Below are positions 18,658 through 32,368 of a DNA stretch of 64,000 bases, in pieces (position 1 is the first letter of the stretch; each line of letters opens with the position of its first letter). The notes under the pieces are model-generated. The model was not told where the DNA came from and ran no database searches. It worked only from the letters and a program-made list of their open reading frames with translations. The DNA is taken from NCBI GenBank assembly GCA_037389465.1, contig JAZARR010000212.1, positions 6,148,501-6,212,500 on the forward strand, written 5' to 3'. The translations under genes and the position numbers were made by a program. The stretch is from Baylisascaris procyonis (lineage: Eukaryota > Nematoda > Chromadorea > Rhabditida > Ascarididae).

Positions 18658-21600
18658 ATGTACATTTGCAGAGTATGGTGTTTGGCGGTGATAGCTCGTG
18701 TGCTAACAAAACTTTACGGCGAGAGTTGGCTAGCGAAGAGACCTGAACTGGTCGTTGCACACAACTCATTTCGTCGACTGGTCGATGGTGTTCATATCCG
18801 TCGCAATGGCTTCTCTCCATACGAAGGCGATATGCTTCATTGTGTTTGTTCTTTGCTTCACTGACTATCGTATATGCCGTCATCGAAACTTAGAATCAGA
18901 ACTTCCTCGTTGACTTTTTTTTGGGGGGGGGGGAAGGGGGGATTTGAACCCTTAATGCAGAGGCTCGAACTTTGCTTTCAAATATAATATCTACTTTCAC
19001 GAAAAAACGACAACAGTGAAATGGCTGCCTCTCCTCTCGTTTTACCCATGTTTTCTGTTCTGCGTAGATGTCTTCCAGCTGGACCAATTTTTTTTTTTCT
19101 CCTTTTGCAATGCGAGTTAAAATAGAGTTATTTTTCAGGCACCAATGCTTCTTGACATTATAGGACCTTTGGTTGATCAATCGAACGTTGTATTTGCTAT
19201 TTTCATGGTGCAGTCTTGCTCTTTGCCTTCACTGTTTGAAGTTTTAAAGATACAAAGCTCATTGCACAGCAATGGTTTTGCGTGCAATAGTGAAGTCTTG
19301 GGGGAAAGTTCAGCGCTATTTATTCCTCTTCCCTTTCATAATGCAAGAGCTTTTTGACGAGTGTCGATGTGTGCGTGTCGGAATATGTGATGCAGATTAG
19401 CATAAGTGAATTAATAGGTGCTGTGCAGTGCAGAGATGACTTATGCAAGTAAACGATAGCTAGAGGAAGTGTTTCCACTATAACAATGATTTATGATGGG
19501 TCGTATTGTAATTTATCGTCGATATGTTGCTTTTGTTTGTTTATTGTCGAAGTGATGTCATGAAGTGAGCTTCTTATGAGCCCTGTCAAAAATTTAAAAC
19601 TTGAGGTACTTGAGGTTTCTTTTCATTCAAGATCAACATAGAAGTGTCTCATTAACATTTTTTTCTGTTCATGAGAGTAAGACGTATTCATTTGTGCTAT
19701 AATGAATTCCGTTATTTTTAAGATATTCGACTTGATAATCGCAGAGCTTTTACGCAAGACGGCCTCACTTTATGCAGAAAATAACGAACGAGTAGAGAAG
19801 TCGAAGGTGGAGCAGATTTGCAATTTGGTCGAGAAATTGTTCGTTTATTTCATTGTTTGCCTGAAATTATGGTTCTCTTAAAGGCTTCATTTTGTTTACA
19901 CCTATAATGGATCGCGTTTCTTTTTGTCTGCTTCGATTGGGGTTCATTTTTAGCTACGCTTCAAATTTTTCATTGAATTATTTGAGGTTTAAAGGTGGTT
20001 TGAGAAACTTCAAGAGGCAGCAGCTAATTTTCTTCAAAAATAGTGCTTGAGAAGCTCGACACTGGTAAGACGTGGTGCAACTCGAGTAGAAGAAACTCGT
20101 GGATATTAATAAGTGTATATTTCGGCACATCATGAATTCATCGAGGAAATTTTCCATTGCAGATAATAATTTAAACATTTATTTACCTATTCCATTATTC
20201 AATTTTAAGCGCAGAAATATTCGTGCAACATTTCTGTTAACAAACTAATAATTTAAAGAGCCCTCTCGACGTAGATGCGTTTCATTCATATTCGCTTCTT
20301 TGCTTGAGGAACGTTTAGTGCCACTGCAGCTAAGCATATGGCTAAATCCCATTGAAATGTTGATAAAATGCGGTAGTAGTCAACAATTTTTGACTTAATT
20401 CCCCAAAATGCGGCCGCTATTGAACAAGGTTGTGAGCATGTTTAAGTTACTTTCAAACATTCCTCTCAGTCGGAATGTTTTTTTAATGAAGCTAATTATT
20501 TCACACATCTTCACGCGAAGAAAGTCGATTTGAACAGAAAGGGTATGTGTGCTCATGCTGAAAAGAGGTGACATTCGAATGTGTTTTATTGCCGTTGTTC
20601 CGCTGTTCCCTTCTCCAGCAGTCCGCTTAGCTAAATCGAAATCTCGTTTATTTTTTCATCGTTTGGTGAAGTTAAATGCTGTGAAAAAAGTTATGCTTAT
20701 TGTGCTTTTTTTTTATCAATTGTTGGATGTGTCAGCAATTGATGAATGGTTCTGGGTGATCCATTATTGCAGTATCCTGGGCTGGTTGGAATATGAACGC
20801 CTACTCACTCTGGTTTATTTGGGGACCAGCGGCATCCGCCAAATTTACTGGAGGAAAAGCAGGGGGAGCGCACCTTCGCATCGATTCTTTGAGGATTTTA
20901 TGATACGAAATCATTTCTGTTTTAGTGGTCATCATGAAATTTCCTACAAAATTCGGATGTTTTAAACAGCTAGAATTGTGGACATCGTTGAAAGAGTAGG
21001 GCGGGTAACTAAATCTCCTCTCCCTTTTCTTTGCGAATACCAGTGTTGAGGGGGTGGAGATCATGTATTTGCCTTCACATCCGGCCATTGTTCCACTTTT
21101 CTTAACTTGTAAAAGTTTAGTTAAGTGCATATTGATAATTTGTAAGTAATGTTTTGTTGTTTCAGCTATCTATTCAATCCACTCGTGATCGCAACTTGTG
21201 CCATATGCAGTTTATCGGTCATCTATAATCTTCTAATCACTATGTTTCTCTTTTCGTTCGTTAAAGGTTTTTTATTATTCTCAATTGATTTTAAATATTT
21301 TTAATTACCGTTAAACAATGCGGATATGAGCACTCGATTGCTTAGTTAATTTATTAAAAAAAAAAAAAAAAAAATTTGCTTGCTACATACTGCGCACTAT
21401 CGCTTGGAACTTTTTTTTTCGTGAACTATATAGGCCCGTTCATTTTTCATTTGAAATTTCACTATAGAGAAGTATGTGTGAAATTTATTTGATGATTAAA
21501 TGTGTCCGTTGCTTCGAAGTTTCGTTTAATTGGAATCATAATTTTTATATAATGACAAGGTTTTTTTTTTCAAGAAGAAAGAGGTTTTGTTCGATAATAA

Positions 21601-24600
21601 GAAAAAAATATTGATGGATAATGGGCATATTAATGATTCACTCGGTGAAAAAAATGCCTCCATAATTCTTTCTTTTTTTTTTCAATTGCTTTAAGGGAAT
21701 TAATGTATGAGGGATAGTTATGAATTTTTTTGGTTGACTTTTTTTTCGTTTAGCATATTTGAGGGATATTCACATTTGGTTTCCTTCTCTTACATACCCA
21801 GTCGCTTGCGTTTTAACGTTTTTTTTAATATTCTAAGAGGCCCAGTTTTTCATACGAGAGTTTATTTCCACCAAATTTACTTCTGTGCTCTTTAGCGAAG
21901 TGTGGCATTACAACGTATGTTGTAGGTGTGTATGCGTATATGCTTGCTATGTTGTCTTTCCTATTGATGCATTGGTTTTGAAAGAGGCTACGGACATTTA
22001 AAAGTATTCAAAAATTTGCATAAATTTAGCATCCGTCGGGTTTTTATTTTTGGCGTTGGTTGCGTTACACAAAACGATTCGCTTATGGAAGATTTGTGTG
22101 AGTGCTTGAAGATAGTGTTTAGGGTGGCTGATAGGAAGTGCCGTTCTTTGTGGTTTACTTGTGGAATTGACACTCTATCCGGTGGTATTCGTTTTCGCAC
22201 TCTTCGTCAGATTTGTGAGAGTGAAAGAGAAAACGATCGTTTGCCTGCTAACGTTGCTGTCGATTGGCGCTTTCACGCTTTTGGATATATTCTGCAGTCA
22301 TGGAATGCAATACATTATCTCTACGCATCTCTTCTTGTAAGTTTTCCTTCTTCAGAAATTTCTCTCTTATTTGAATTTCTTCCATAATTATTTTGCTATT
22401 TATTTGTGGTTTCATATTAATATATTTTATATCTGCTACTTCATGATGTTCGATTTTTAATGTTTTAGTGGCAACTGTTCGTTTAGTTGTTTAATTCTTT
22501 TTTTAAACAATTTATTCTACCATAGCTTTGCAATTATGATCTGTCTTTTCCTTTTTTTCCTATGTACACCCTTGGATGCCCCCTTCTCTAAAAAGTAGAA
22601 GTCCGTATATAAATTGTGGTGAATGACGCTATCGTTGCCAATATGTATCTATGCTTCTCATCGCTGACGTAAGTGCTTTATTCTTCGTTGTAGCATTAGC
22701 TTCTTAAATGAAATTAAGTCGCCCATTTGTGCCTTAGTCCAATTGCTAGTGCGCTAAAGTATTAAGCAATGAGTTACTCAAACATGAGCATTTCTCAGAC
22801 ACCCGTACAATATCAAGTAGTTTCCTGATCACCTCAATAAAACTGCATCAAAATTTTGGGAGTTAAAATAAACTTTCTTTGAATATCTTCTCTTCTTCCT
22901 ATTTTCTGTAGATGAGCAGGAACAAACCCCGTAGTGTAATGCATAGAATAGTACACGATAATTTGTCACTGTTGAAGCACCAAGAATGTCGCCATATTCA
23001 GTTTGGTACTGCAGTCCATATGACACAATAAACTTCCGTCTTGAAGTTTTCCCAGATTTCGAATTTTTCTATACTTTTTTGTCTAATTTTTAGTCATGTT
23101 TTTCATGGTAGTGTTTTTGATAGTGTCAACGTGTTTCGTGAGGCGAACAAGGAGATGTGAGGAACGGAAGGATGTAGTCGTCCTTCTGTCAACCAAATGT
23201 TACAAAAAATATTACTCTCTTCAGATATAAATTTCTTCACAAATTTTTTCAAATGACTAGCCGCAATTTTTTTTTTTCAGTTTGAATGCGCCCGACTTGA
23301 CGCCGAATGTTGGTATTTTTTGGTATTTCTTTACGGAAGTGTTCACTCATTTTCGCCTATTCTTTCTATGGGTTTTTCAGTTGAACGTCTTTGTGTATTT
23401 GTTTCCGTTGACATTTACATTGAGGTTTGTTTTCTAATCTTTGATTAGCTATTTCTTTTCGATCGTAAGTTTATGAGCAATGATTTTCTCATCTATCAAA
23501 GAAACGAATCCGGAAAAGTTGAAGAAAAGCGATTGCTTGATGTTGATAGTCGTCTGTAAAGAGTGATCCGAGATTGTAGAAAGCACGACGTTTATGCATT
23601 TATGGCAGAACCGAAACAATAATAAGTTCATATTGAGTGCCATTTTAGAGTTGATATTTCGTTAGGAAATCCGATTTTTATGGGGATCAATATTCATAGA
23701 ATATCCAACTAACGTTCAGCATTGCTTTGCACTTTCGCGCAATAACAGATTCCTTTAGCAAGAAAAGAGCAAAAATATGGATAAATTATCTTGTCATATC
23801 TGGAGTGACAGTGTTTTTGTTATTATAGTGATGGCCGCTGAGTTAAACCCTGCCCGTTTGCTTTTAGTATAAGCACTCATCTCAAATTCCCAATCATCTA
23901 AAGCAGAGTTAAAAGGTGCATGCATAGCACTTTAGTTAATTAGTTGAAGATTTTTTTTATCGGTTATTTTTAAAGGAAGAGCCCAGTTTTGCTTCTTCAT
24001 CAACTTTTAATTCTTATATCGGTATTCGCATCTTATCCAACAATGGCCGATAGTTCGCTTTATCTTAGTCTATTACCGATTTTCGTCTCTCTGCATAAAT
24101 GTTGGTTGCGTTTTTTTTTGTTTTATTTTACTTTTGGCTATCAGATATCATGAGACTAGATCTAGAGAAATGAAAAGATCTTTTTTTTTTCAGATTCTGA
24201 GATATTATTAAGGAAGTTGTTATCTCGTTAATAAAAATGATCAAATTTCACGAATGCTTTTTATCGCTAATCAAATAGATGTGATGTTTTTCGATCTCTC
24301 TTTTCCGGGCAACAAAATTACCTTTGTAGTAGTAATAACGCATATAGCAATGTAACGTTTTGATAGCGTAATTGGGTACTGCTAAGGATTGAGTCCGCTC
24401 ATTTGTAGTTTATCATTTTCCAATCTATGACTATCGCTTCACCCTGTGCACGCTGCTTATGTGAAGTTGAAATGAAGTTAATTCAGATGCACGTTGGACA
24501 CTTGTGATCGGAGTTTCTTGGGTGACATGCGTTGTGCTATCACCAGTGATGTGGCAGATGTGGATCGTTACTGGATCGGGCAATGCGAACTTCTATTTCG

Positions 24601-25401
24601 CTGTAACTCTCTGCTATTCAATGGCACAAGTGAGAAATTGATTTTTCGACACAACTCTCCAATAAGTGCAATTCATACTTGTTGGCGTTCGTTTTGTAAA
24701 GCCTTTTTTTCTTCCATATTAAATGTGCGATTTTTTTCGGCGTTATATTTGCTTTAAAGAATATTTTTGGTCAGTTGTGGATAAATGGCCATACTCGCTT
24801 GGTGGAAAGTTGTTGACGCTGAAGTTTTGCGCATTTCGCAAAATAGAAGAGATTTGTTTTTCGACATGAAGCCGTTAGATATCCCCAGTAGATTATGTTA
24901 CCGATTTGGCGACTTTCAGATTGTTCACATATTCATTACAGTGAACACGAATTCTTACTCAGAGTGGATTGATTATAAGTGGACAAATTGTGCACGCAGT
25001 TTTATCCTTGAAAGCAAGCCGGTTTATACAGCAAGGAGGTTTGCGTGAACCATATCGTGGGATAGATGTTCTGTGGAGCATCTCAATGTTCGTGAACGTT
25101 CCACTTCGCCTGTATGCATCCAGGAAAAGAAGCAAACAGGTCATTCCGTTAACGGCTTCTCATAGCGCACAAATTCATCTTTTATAGGTTTTTAGCATCA
25201 GAAGCCTTCTTGAAGATGCGATACCCGGTGATATTTTGTGTCGAAGAAGTTAGCTTTGCTGACAGTCGTATGCATCGCTATGAAGGAATTTTGCAGATAT
25301 TTTTGATGACCGATCTGCTATATTCGCATCTACGAGAAAAGGCGGCTGAAGAAAGGGGCAGCGTGGCAGATGATGACACATCGCTCTTCGTTTTCAGATG
25401 A
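18658..25401 (+). CDS. PIGU: GPI transamidase component PIGU
   Basis: PIGU is the multi-pass ER subunit of GPI transamidase thought to help bind the GPI lipid. Nine exons keep phase throughout: 18658-18843, 19139-19207, 19723-19838, 21166-21266, 22123-22336, 23281-23424, 23976-24100, 24487-24629 and 25297-25401. They give about 400 residues (human 435). Landmarks in order: RRLVDGVHIRRNGFSPYEG near the N-terminus; YLFNPLVIATCAICS; GWLIGSAVLCGLLVELTLYP; LNAPDLTPNVGIFWYFF (about residue 230); FASYPTMADSSLYLSLLP; VMWQMWIVTGSGNANFYFAV; and QIFLMTDLLYSHLRE close to the C-terminus. Each aligns with the human order. Exon 5 is coded in a frame other than the longest open frame there. The exon 1 donor (GTTTGT), exon 2 donor (GTGCAG) and exon 3 donor (GTTCGT) are weak and were chosen by phase and homology. 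The start ATG gives a human-like N-terminal length. Confidence 0.92.
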
Positions 25402-28400
25402 TTGCATTGCTCGACAAATGAGATATTATTGTTTTTGTTGTGGTTGATTATGTCATTGACACTGAGCATTTTCTACTCGTTAAGATCGATTGCATTTATA
25501 ACTTTTTATAGTTGGGCGTTTTCCCTCATTACGGTTTATTAGGGTATTCCATAAAGGGTCATCCTAAATAAGTAACTCAAAAAAGTAAGTTGTTGAAGTT
25601 TAGCGAAGTTTTGGTTGTCAGCTTCGTAATTTTTTGGATGTTGTCGTTATGCAGATTTCCACTTTTCGTTAACAAATCTCGACGCAACGATATTTGCAGC
25701 GCAATCTGTAGACTCATATATGACATTTTGTTCCGCCATTCAGCACCGAGTGTAGGTGGAAAATGAGGAATGAAAAAGAATAGAGGTGCACTGCTTGTTT
25801 TATCGTCAACAATAGGATTAGCTCATCGTTCCTTCCTAAGTGTGCTATATGACATAATCACGAGCAGAAAGGGTAGGGTTTAAAGTTTCTATGGTTTGCA
25901 CAAGATGTGCATGTCTATATTTCATGCCTCGGGCAGACTGACCATACTCAAACCTAACCAATGTCACAAAAACCGAGTTTCCGGAAGCGCCTATAACCAT
26001 TTCATGACCGTTAAGCTGCTTTTCTCGTACAGTAATTCCTTTATTCACTCTCTCATCCGCTCCATAGAGAGAGTAAAATTGAAATGCTGGAAAGTTCAGA
26101 AATACAAACATGAGAAAGCGGAATTTTCCAAAGGGAGCAGGATTTCAATCGTTCACAGGAAATGAGGAAGTGAGATATGCAAATTTCGGCAGAGAAGTGA
26201 GCTGATCTCAAAAGAGCAAAGAACACAACGATGGAAGCGAAGAGGTCACAATTCATAAAAGCTCGGGTGGTCTGTTTTTTATTATTGTTGATATTTTGCG
26301 ATGCAGGAGACAGGGATATGTCCACCGTCGCGTCGAATAAAGTCCCAACGAAATGTAGACTCGTAAATGTTTTTGTTAGAGGTGTATCCAGGGGAAGGGT
26401 ATTTTTTCTCGAATTTTTGCATGCTGCAACGATGATGTGTAATGTTTCAGATAAGTGACAATAAGCCGTTTTTTCACGTTTTGTTGGAGTTATTGACGGA
26501 GGTTTTTCTCTCAAATTTTTAGATTTACTCAGCAAAGGTGGAGGGGGGTCGTGGAAAGAGCGATCCACACGGAGTGGTGGAGTATTTGTATGTGGAGTCG
26601 AGAAATAGCCCTCGTTTGCCGGTCATCCGTTTTGCGTATAGCCCAAATTTGATAACTGTAGTGAACAGAAATTTCAACTATAATATCGTGATTTCCTAAT
26701 GTGCCGTTGCACGGGAACCTACAAAAACATTTGAGCATCTTGGCATATATTAATGATTGCTCACTATCTAAAAGAAAATTTATTGACCTAATCTTTGCTG
26801 CTCATTCCAATTGTTTCTACGACAGTTTCACAACGTGTCGTGCATTCCTTAAGTTTTTGTTCTATGATACGGATGCTTTTTAATAAAAAAAAAGTGGTCA
26901 TTAACAACGGGATATGATAGGCATTTAACAAATATGCTCTGGGATGAAAATATTAATGGCATTTCTTTGTCACATGAAAAGAAGCAATCATAAAATATGA
27001 GGACATGAAATCGCAACTTTATAACTGCTTTACGAAGAAAGTTGTTTGCCAACAGTGTGATGAATATGAGTGGAGGAAAACATGAAAAAAGTGCAGAGAG
27101 AATTTTAAGCTGCAATTTCTTTGTTTCCTTTTATATTTGCGCATCTGCGAGGGAGATTTCGCTGTTAACGGAAGTAGTGTGATGGCGGTGATTTCAACGG
27201 CTTAATCGTTGATCGATCCCGGCAAGAGCATTTGCCCTGAGGCAACGGACGACTAAACGTTTACCGAAATTCGCGACTTCCAAACGTTGCAATGAAGAAA
27301 GCTCCTAAGAGCCTAATATAAGGTGGGTAGTCTTCCCCAGCTCATGGAACTAAGGAGTGAATGCACTGAGAAACTTCTGAAAGCGGTGGATAAAGTGCAA
27401 AGAATGTACCATTCACTAGACTCTGGACGCTGTTTTTGGACATTTTATTTGTTCCGCAGAAAATTATCGATACTGGAGTGGAATTAAAGAAAAGAGAGAT
27501 GGTTTTGCTTAACGGAGATTGCCAAGCCCTTCAAGAGATACGCTCGATGCTGATCAACGTTGCAGAAGACTTTTTGATGCTCAGTATTCAGTTCTTCGAT
27601 AAACTGCTCTCACGCCTTCTTTCTTGATGGATTGCGAAGCGTCACAGTAGTCGTTCTTCTTTGCTTCAGAAAGTCAAGAACTTGTAAGAAGGTAGTGTGG
27701 TGTAGTAGGAGGTGCAAAATTTATGATTATATGTGGATAGCATCGACGAAGCCACCCCGTTCACCTAATATTCTGCTGCAATCGTTTCTCTACTTCAGTT
27801 TACATTTCAAACGCATAGTACAACACACCACAAAGTGTGTAACATAGAAACTAATTCATTCGTTTACACGAAAAAGGAATGTAGTTACCGCAAGTACCAG
27901 AGGTTCCACCACCATTGTAAGGTCGTAAGCGGGTATGTCCGAGGTGGTCTTCTTCGACAACAGTACTCATGCATGGTGTAATCTGTGAATAAAGACCTAT
28001 CTTTGAGTTTAGAAGCAACTAAAAACGCTTTTCGCCGAAACTGAGGCCATTTTAGGCTTGTTTGGAATTGGGTCAGCGGGCTTCCATTCGTGAACGGGCG
28101 CTTTAATCTTTGCTCTATTTATGACTGTTGTGCTTTCAGTTACGAGTGTTTCGCCTACTCTTTCTTTTCTCATCACTGATGAGTGCCCGTTTCTCGTGTT
28201 AGTCACGACAGTTTTTGCGTTTTTCTGATGCCGAAAAGCCAGAATTGCTTTTAGAAAAACGCTGTGGAAATCCTAGAAACCTTGCACTTCCGGATCGGTA
28301 CCCCCTAATTTATCGTTGAAAACCTGCAATGAGCTTAATAACATTTTGATGCCCGAGACGATAAAAAATTGACTTGCTAGCGGTAATGTTGTGCACCTTT

Positions 28401-31400
28401 AGCGTTCTTTATGTGTTGTTCTTGCACCAAATGATACCCCAACCTGTGCAGCTTAACAACGCCACAAGCAACAGCAGGCGAGTCGAGCTGAATCCACTAT
28501 CGAAGAATATGGTGACAAAATTTGCGACCTTCACTCTCGCAAAACACCTCGTCCCCGATATGCAAATCCTTGGTTATTTGAATTACGCTGTCATTATTGT
28601 TGAAACCTTTTGTCTATTCGTGTCGGTTCGTTAACTGGGTTTATATTTGTTCGCACAAAAGAATTCGTCCTTTCACTGTCGCCTTTTTCGCTGCTATTGT
28701 GCTCATTCCCGTCGACTCGATGCATCACACCTGCGTACTTACCTCAACAAAAGGACCGCAACTTGAGCATTGCTGCACTATTTCCTTTTTTACTTCATTT
28801 TCTGTTCTCTTTTTCTAGTTAACGAATTCGTGAACAGTGCTATTAAAAATGATGCAATAAACGTGCTCATGGAAAATGCAAAACGAATTTAATTAAGCGG
28901 AAGTTTTTTTATCTTTGAAAAGCATCTGAGTATACAACATCATATTTAGTCTGCTCCGTTATAAAGGTATCTTTTACGACAGTTGCGGTTACATTCATAA
29001 AGACGTGCATTAACTGTTAGGCATTAATTATGCTGTGCAGGCCGACTAGCTTTGGGCCGGTGTTTTCTCTCCCCTCCCTCGTGCAGTGAAACGGCAATCC
29101 TTCATTAGGCGAATCTGTTGTATTTGTTATGCTTATCTAACTCGTTCAAAAGACAGCCGTTTGTAAGTGATTTTCCAACGGTTATGCACATATCAACTTC
29201 CAGCGTTGCAAGTTTAACTCTTTTGAGTTGAAATTATAGAGCAAACATATGCAGAAACGATCTCATCATACAGCTGTTGCAAAAATTTCGCAATCAACGC
29301 GTAAACATAACGTATTTCATTTATAACTTTCTGTTCGCCACAAGGCGTTTAAGGACCAGGCCAAACTTATTAAGACTTGTCCACCAATCGTACACTACAA
29401 TCCGCGCTAACATTACAGCGCTGCTCACCATGAAACGCTTCGCATTGATTGGAAATAGAACTTGACTGCTGCTAAGATCACGATGATATAAGCGTATGTG
29501 ATTCATAAGTTTTTGAAACTTGAATCGACGTCCTGTCACGAACTTTCCGGTGCTTACTGTATGTGCAGTTCACTCCGGAGCTATAACCGTTCAGCGATGC
29601 TGCACTAGCTCAACCCATTTCTTTGTTGTAGTGGTGTGTTTGACATGTGTTTTTTGATTTTATGGCCTGGAGTGTTTCCCATATAAGGCTTTATGCTTGT
29701 GATGTTTCACACAGGGAAACAAGCAACTTTTTTGCATATTAAAGGACGTTTCGTGGAAATTATGACCTAGAAGTACTTGACTGCTAACTTGAGTTCTTAG
29801 TGCATTTATGAAAGAGAGCGCAAAAGTGTGAATGAGCCACAGGGCGGAAGTGACTAACCGCAAGTTCATTCATCATTGCACCTTTACGGGAACTTTAACG
29901 TGGCTTTCCCACCATCGACCAATAGGGATGTGGCATCTTAACATTTAAGTAATACCACTGCTAGTCAAGCACGTTATCCTTTCTATTAAACAGTAGTGAA
30001 GATTCGTGTTTCAGTCCACCTGACGTAGCGCATCGCTTAACATAACGTTGCATAAAGACCGTCATCAGATCACAGCTTAGAGGTCTTGCAACACTGCGCT
30101 TTTGTCGGCGCTCGAATATAGCGTCTTCATCTTCGGTTTTTGCCACCGCTTATAGGCGTGAATAAGTTCACTGTGTTGAATGGCCAGTCACTTGTCATGC
30201 TCGCCTTTTATATCTTGACGCAGATTCATTATGAGCGTGGTAGTGTTTGGTTTTGGATTTACGTAGTGCTGTAGTTCGATCATTCTCTCTGCGTTCTGGT
30301 ATCGTTAGTAATCCTGCACTCTTCATTTGCGTTTGAAACTCTTCTTGTATGGTTAATTATTACAAGCTGATTGGTGAATATGCACTCATTTTATATTATT
30401 TCTCTTTTCTCGTTTCCGAGGAAGGGAAAACGTGACCGATGCTGGGCGCGTATCTCCGTTCTTCGGTCTTTTAGGCATGGGAAAATGTGGCTGATCACTC
30501 CGAAGGAGGAAATTAAGTGTGATTGAAGTGTTCGGGGATAGAGAAATGACTGCAATCACTTGATCGAGTTCAAGCATGTTTCATATTTTCGCATGCATGG
30601 TCTAGGTCTTGCTTTCGTTTCAAGGATGGTTCAGCCACGGGCACAGGTTTAGATGAATGTAATGATGCGTATATTGTCACATATGCGAGGAAAAAAGTGA
30701 GGCGTGCCGCAGACAGTGAAATCACGAGCTGCGCCCGCGGTTGAGTCATCAAAGAACGCTACCATCTTCCTGAATTTGTGCTTCCAGGTATAATTTCCTC
30801 AACGTTGTCTCTCATGCCTGTCCGAATTGCGATTTTAATATCTGCACCATAGTAGGCGATGCTGTACGTTCTCTTTGGCACGTTTTTTATGATGCCACTC
30901 ACAGTAGGTGATGATGTTGCTGCTTTCATGAACAGTGCTCATTCTCATGGTTTAGAAATGAACCTATTGGCGATGAGTCGGGTGCACCTGACTGGCGCAA
31001 ATAGGCAGACAGCTGGAACTGAGCACAGCGCCATGCGCGTTTTCTTCTGTGCATCGGTCTCTTCTTTTTCTTTCCTCCTCGTGAATCTCTTGTATGAGTT
31101 CTCTTTTCTTTTGTCGTTGTTGAATCGTTGCGCATGCGTGGTTATGAAAATTTTTATTAATGTTAGTCGATGGAGATGTTTTTGATGGTGTCTTCCCACT
31201 TGGAAGTGCCACCCTATGGTGTTGACTGGAAAATGTTGTAAAAGTGCTTAAGTCACCCACAAATCGCATCAAAGATGGAGTATGGAGGTGCGGAAATTTT
31301 GAAAATCTTTACTTTTTTACCCTTTTGGATGGACTCCCTATTTGCTTTTGCTCATTGTTCATATCGTTTTTAATTGTGATTTGCGAAGGTGTGAATTAGT

Positions 31401-32368
31401 GATTTTCGAACAGGTAGTTGCTCAAAAAACGTGGTTTTGAATTTTTTTTTTTTTTTTGAGCCTTTCGGATTCCAAGAAATGAGAAAAAAGGAAAGAGGGT
31501 GGTGGAACGAATTGGCACTGCTCCGTTGTGCTACAAAGCAAATAGACCACAACGATCAATATCGCTGCCCGCGAGGAAAGTGTAGCCCAACGGGCCCTTA
31601 GAAGAACATATCTTGCCATCGTGATGAACAAAAACTGAATAATATCATAAGGCTGCTTGCCGGTAACTCGACGTCAGACCATTTTTTCATTTTCAAAACG
31701 AACCTCCACATGGTAAAATGGGCGTCGATTTGATTACTCTAAGGTGATGAACATTGACACCGCAGACGAACTCGAACTCGAAGCCTTTGGGCATACCAGA
31801 AATATGTGATTTTTGGGGAGTATGGAAGTATGATTTTGGGCATATCGGCACCCAAAAACAACGTCCATAATTTTTTTGGGGGATGTAGGAGCACTTTTGG
31901 ATTCCTTCTTACCATCTGCAGTTTTTAATCATCTCAGTGGCAATAACGTTAGCACTATTTTGTGCATCTCTCGGTCGCCGTAGCGGAAGCTGTATCCTTG
32001 TAAAGCCGACCGCAGATAGGTTTGCAGTTTGCTCATCTCATGATGTTGGTCGTTTTAATATGCGGTAATTTAGAATGGACCCATTTGAAAGGCGTTGCTT
32101 TCATTAGGTGCTTGCATAAACTATGCGGCACTCATTTTTGCATTGCCTTCGGTTCTTGTCTTATGATCACATTTCGTTCGGCTGCTGTGGGAACTTCTTA
32201 TTGACTTCATCCCGATGTTTCTCATTGTGGCTTTGATATCTTTTTTTTTTACTTACCGCGGATGCATGAGCATTAACTGTATTTTATATTTTGCCTATGT
32301 GAGAGTATTTCAGGGTAGCGATTAGACGATCGATTGGAGGTGTTTGCAAAACAGATCACAATTTCAAT
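25402..32368. other. Spacer between PIGU and VAP
   Basis: About 7 kb with no assignable gene. Two open stretches preceded by plausible acceptors stand out but match nothing I know: 27456-27627 on + (about 57 codons to a stop) and 28009-28261 on - (about 83 codons to a stop). Short related motifs (a Ser-Leu-Ser-Pro-Asn-Thr frame on the - strand) occur near 18530 and again near 30530, suggesting a degraded dispersed repeat. A TATTTCAG at about 32305-32312 may be the splice or trans-splice acceptor for the VAP leader. Confidence 0.5.

Noticed and set aside
18901..18960. Minus-strand GGGTTCAAATCC resembling a tRNA B box
   Set aside because: No matching A box, anticodon arm or acceptor stem; it sits beside a homopolymer G run in a PIGU intron.
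20549..20965. A 138-codon + frame inside a PIGU intron
   Set aside because: PIGU exons 3 and 4 join directly in phase without it, and the product matches no family; the frame appears to be chance.
22016..22387. A 123-codon + frame
   Set aside because: The PIGU exon 22123-22336 is read in a different frame that matches the human protein and keeps splice phase, so this frame is a shadow.
26053..26568. A 171-codon minus-strand frame
   Set aside because: The longest open frame in the spacer, but low in complexity, Ser/Leu-rich and without splice partners or family motifs. Kept only as unexplained open sequence.
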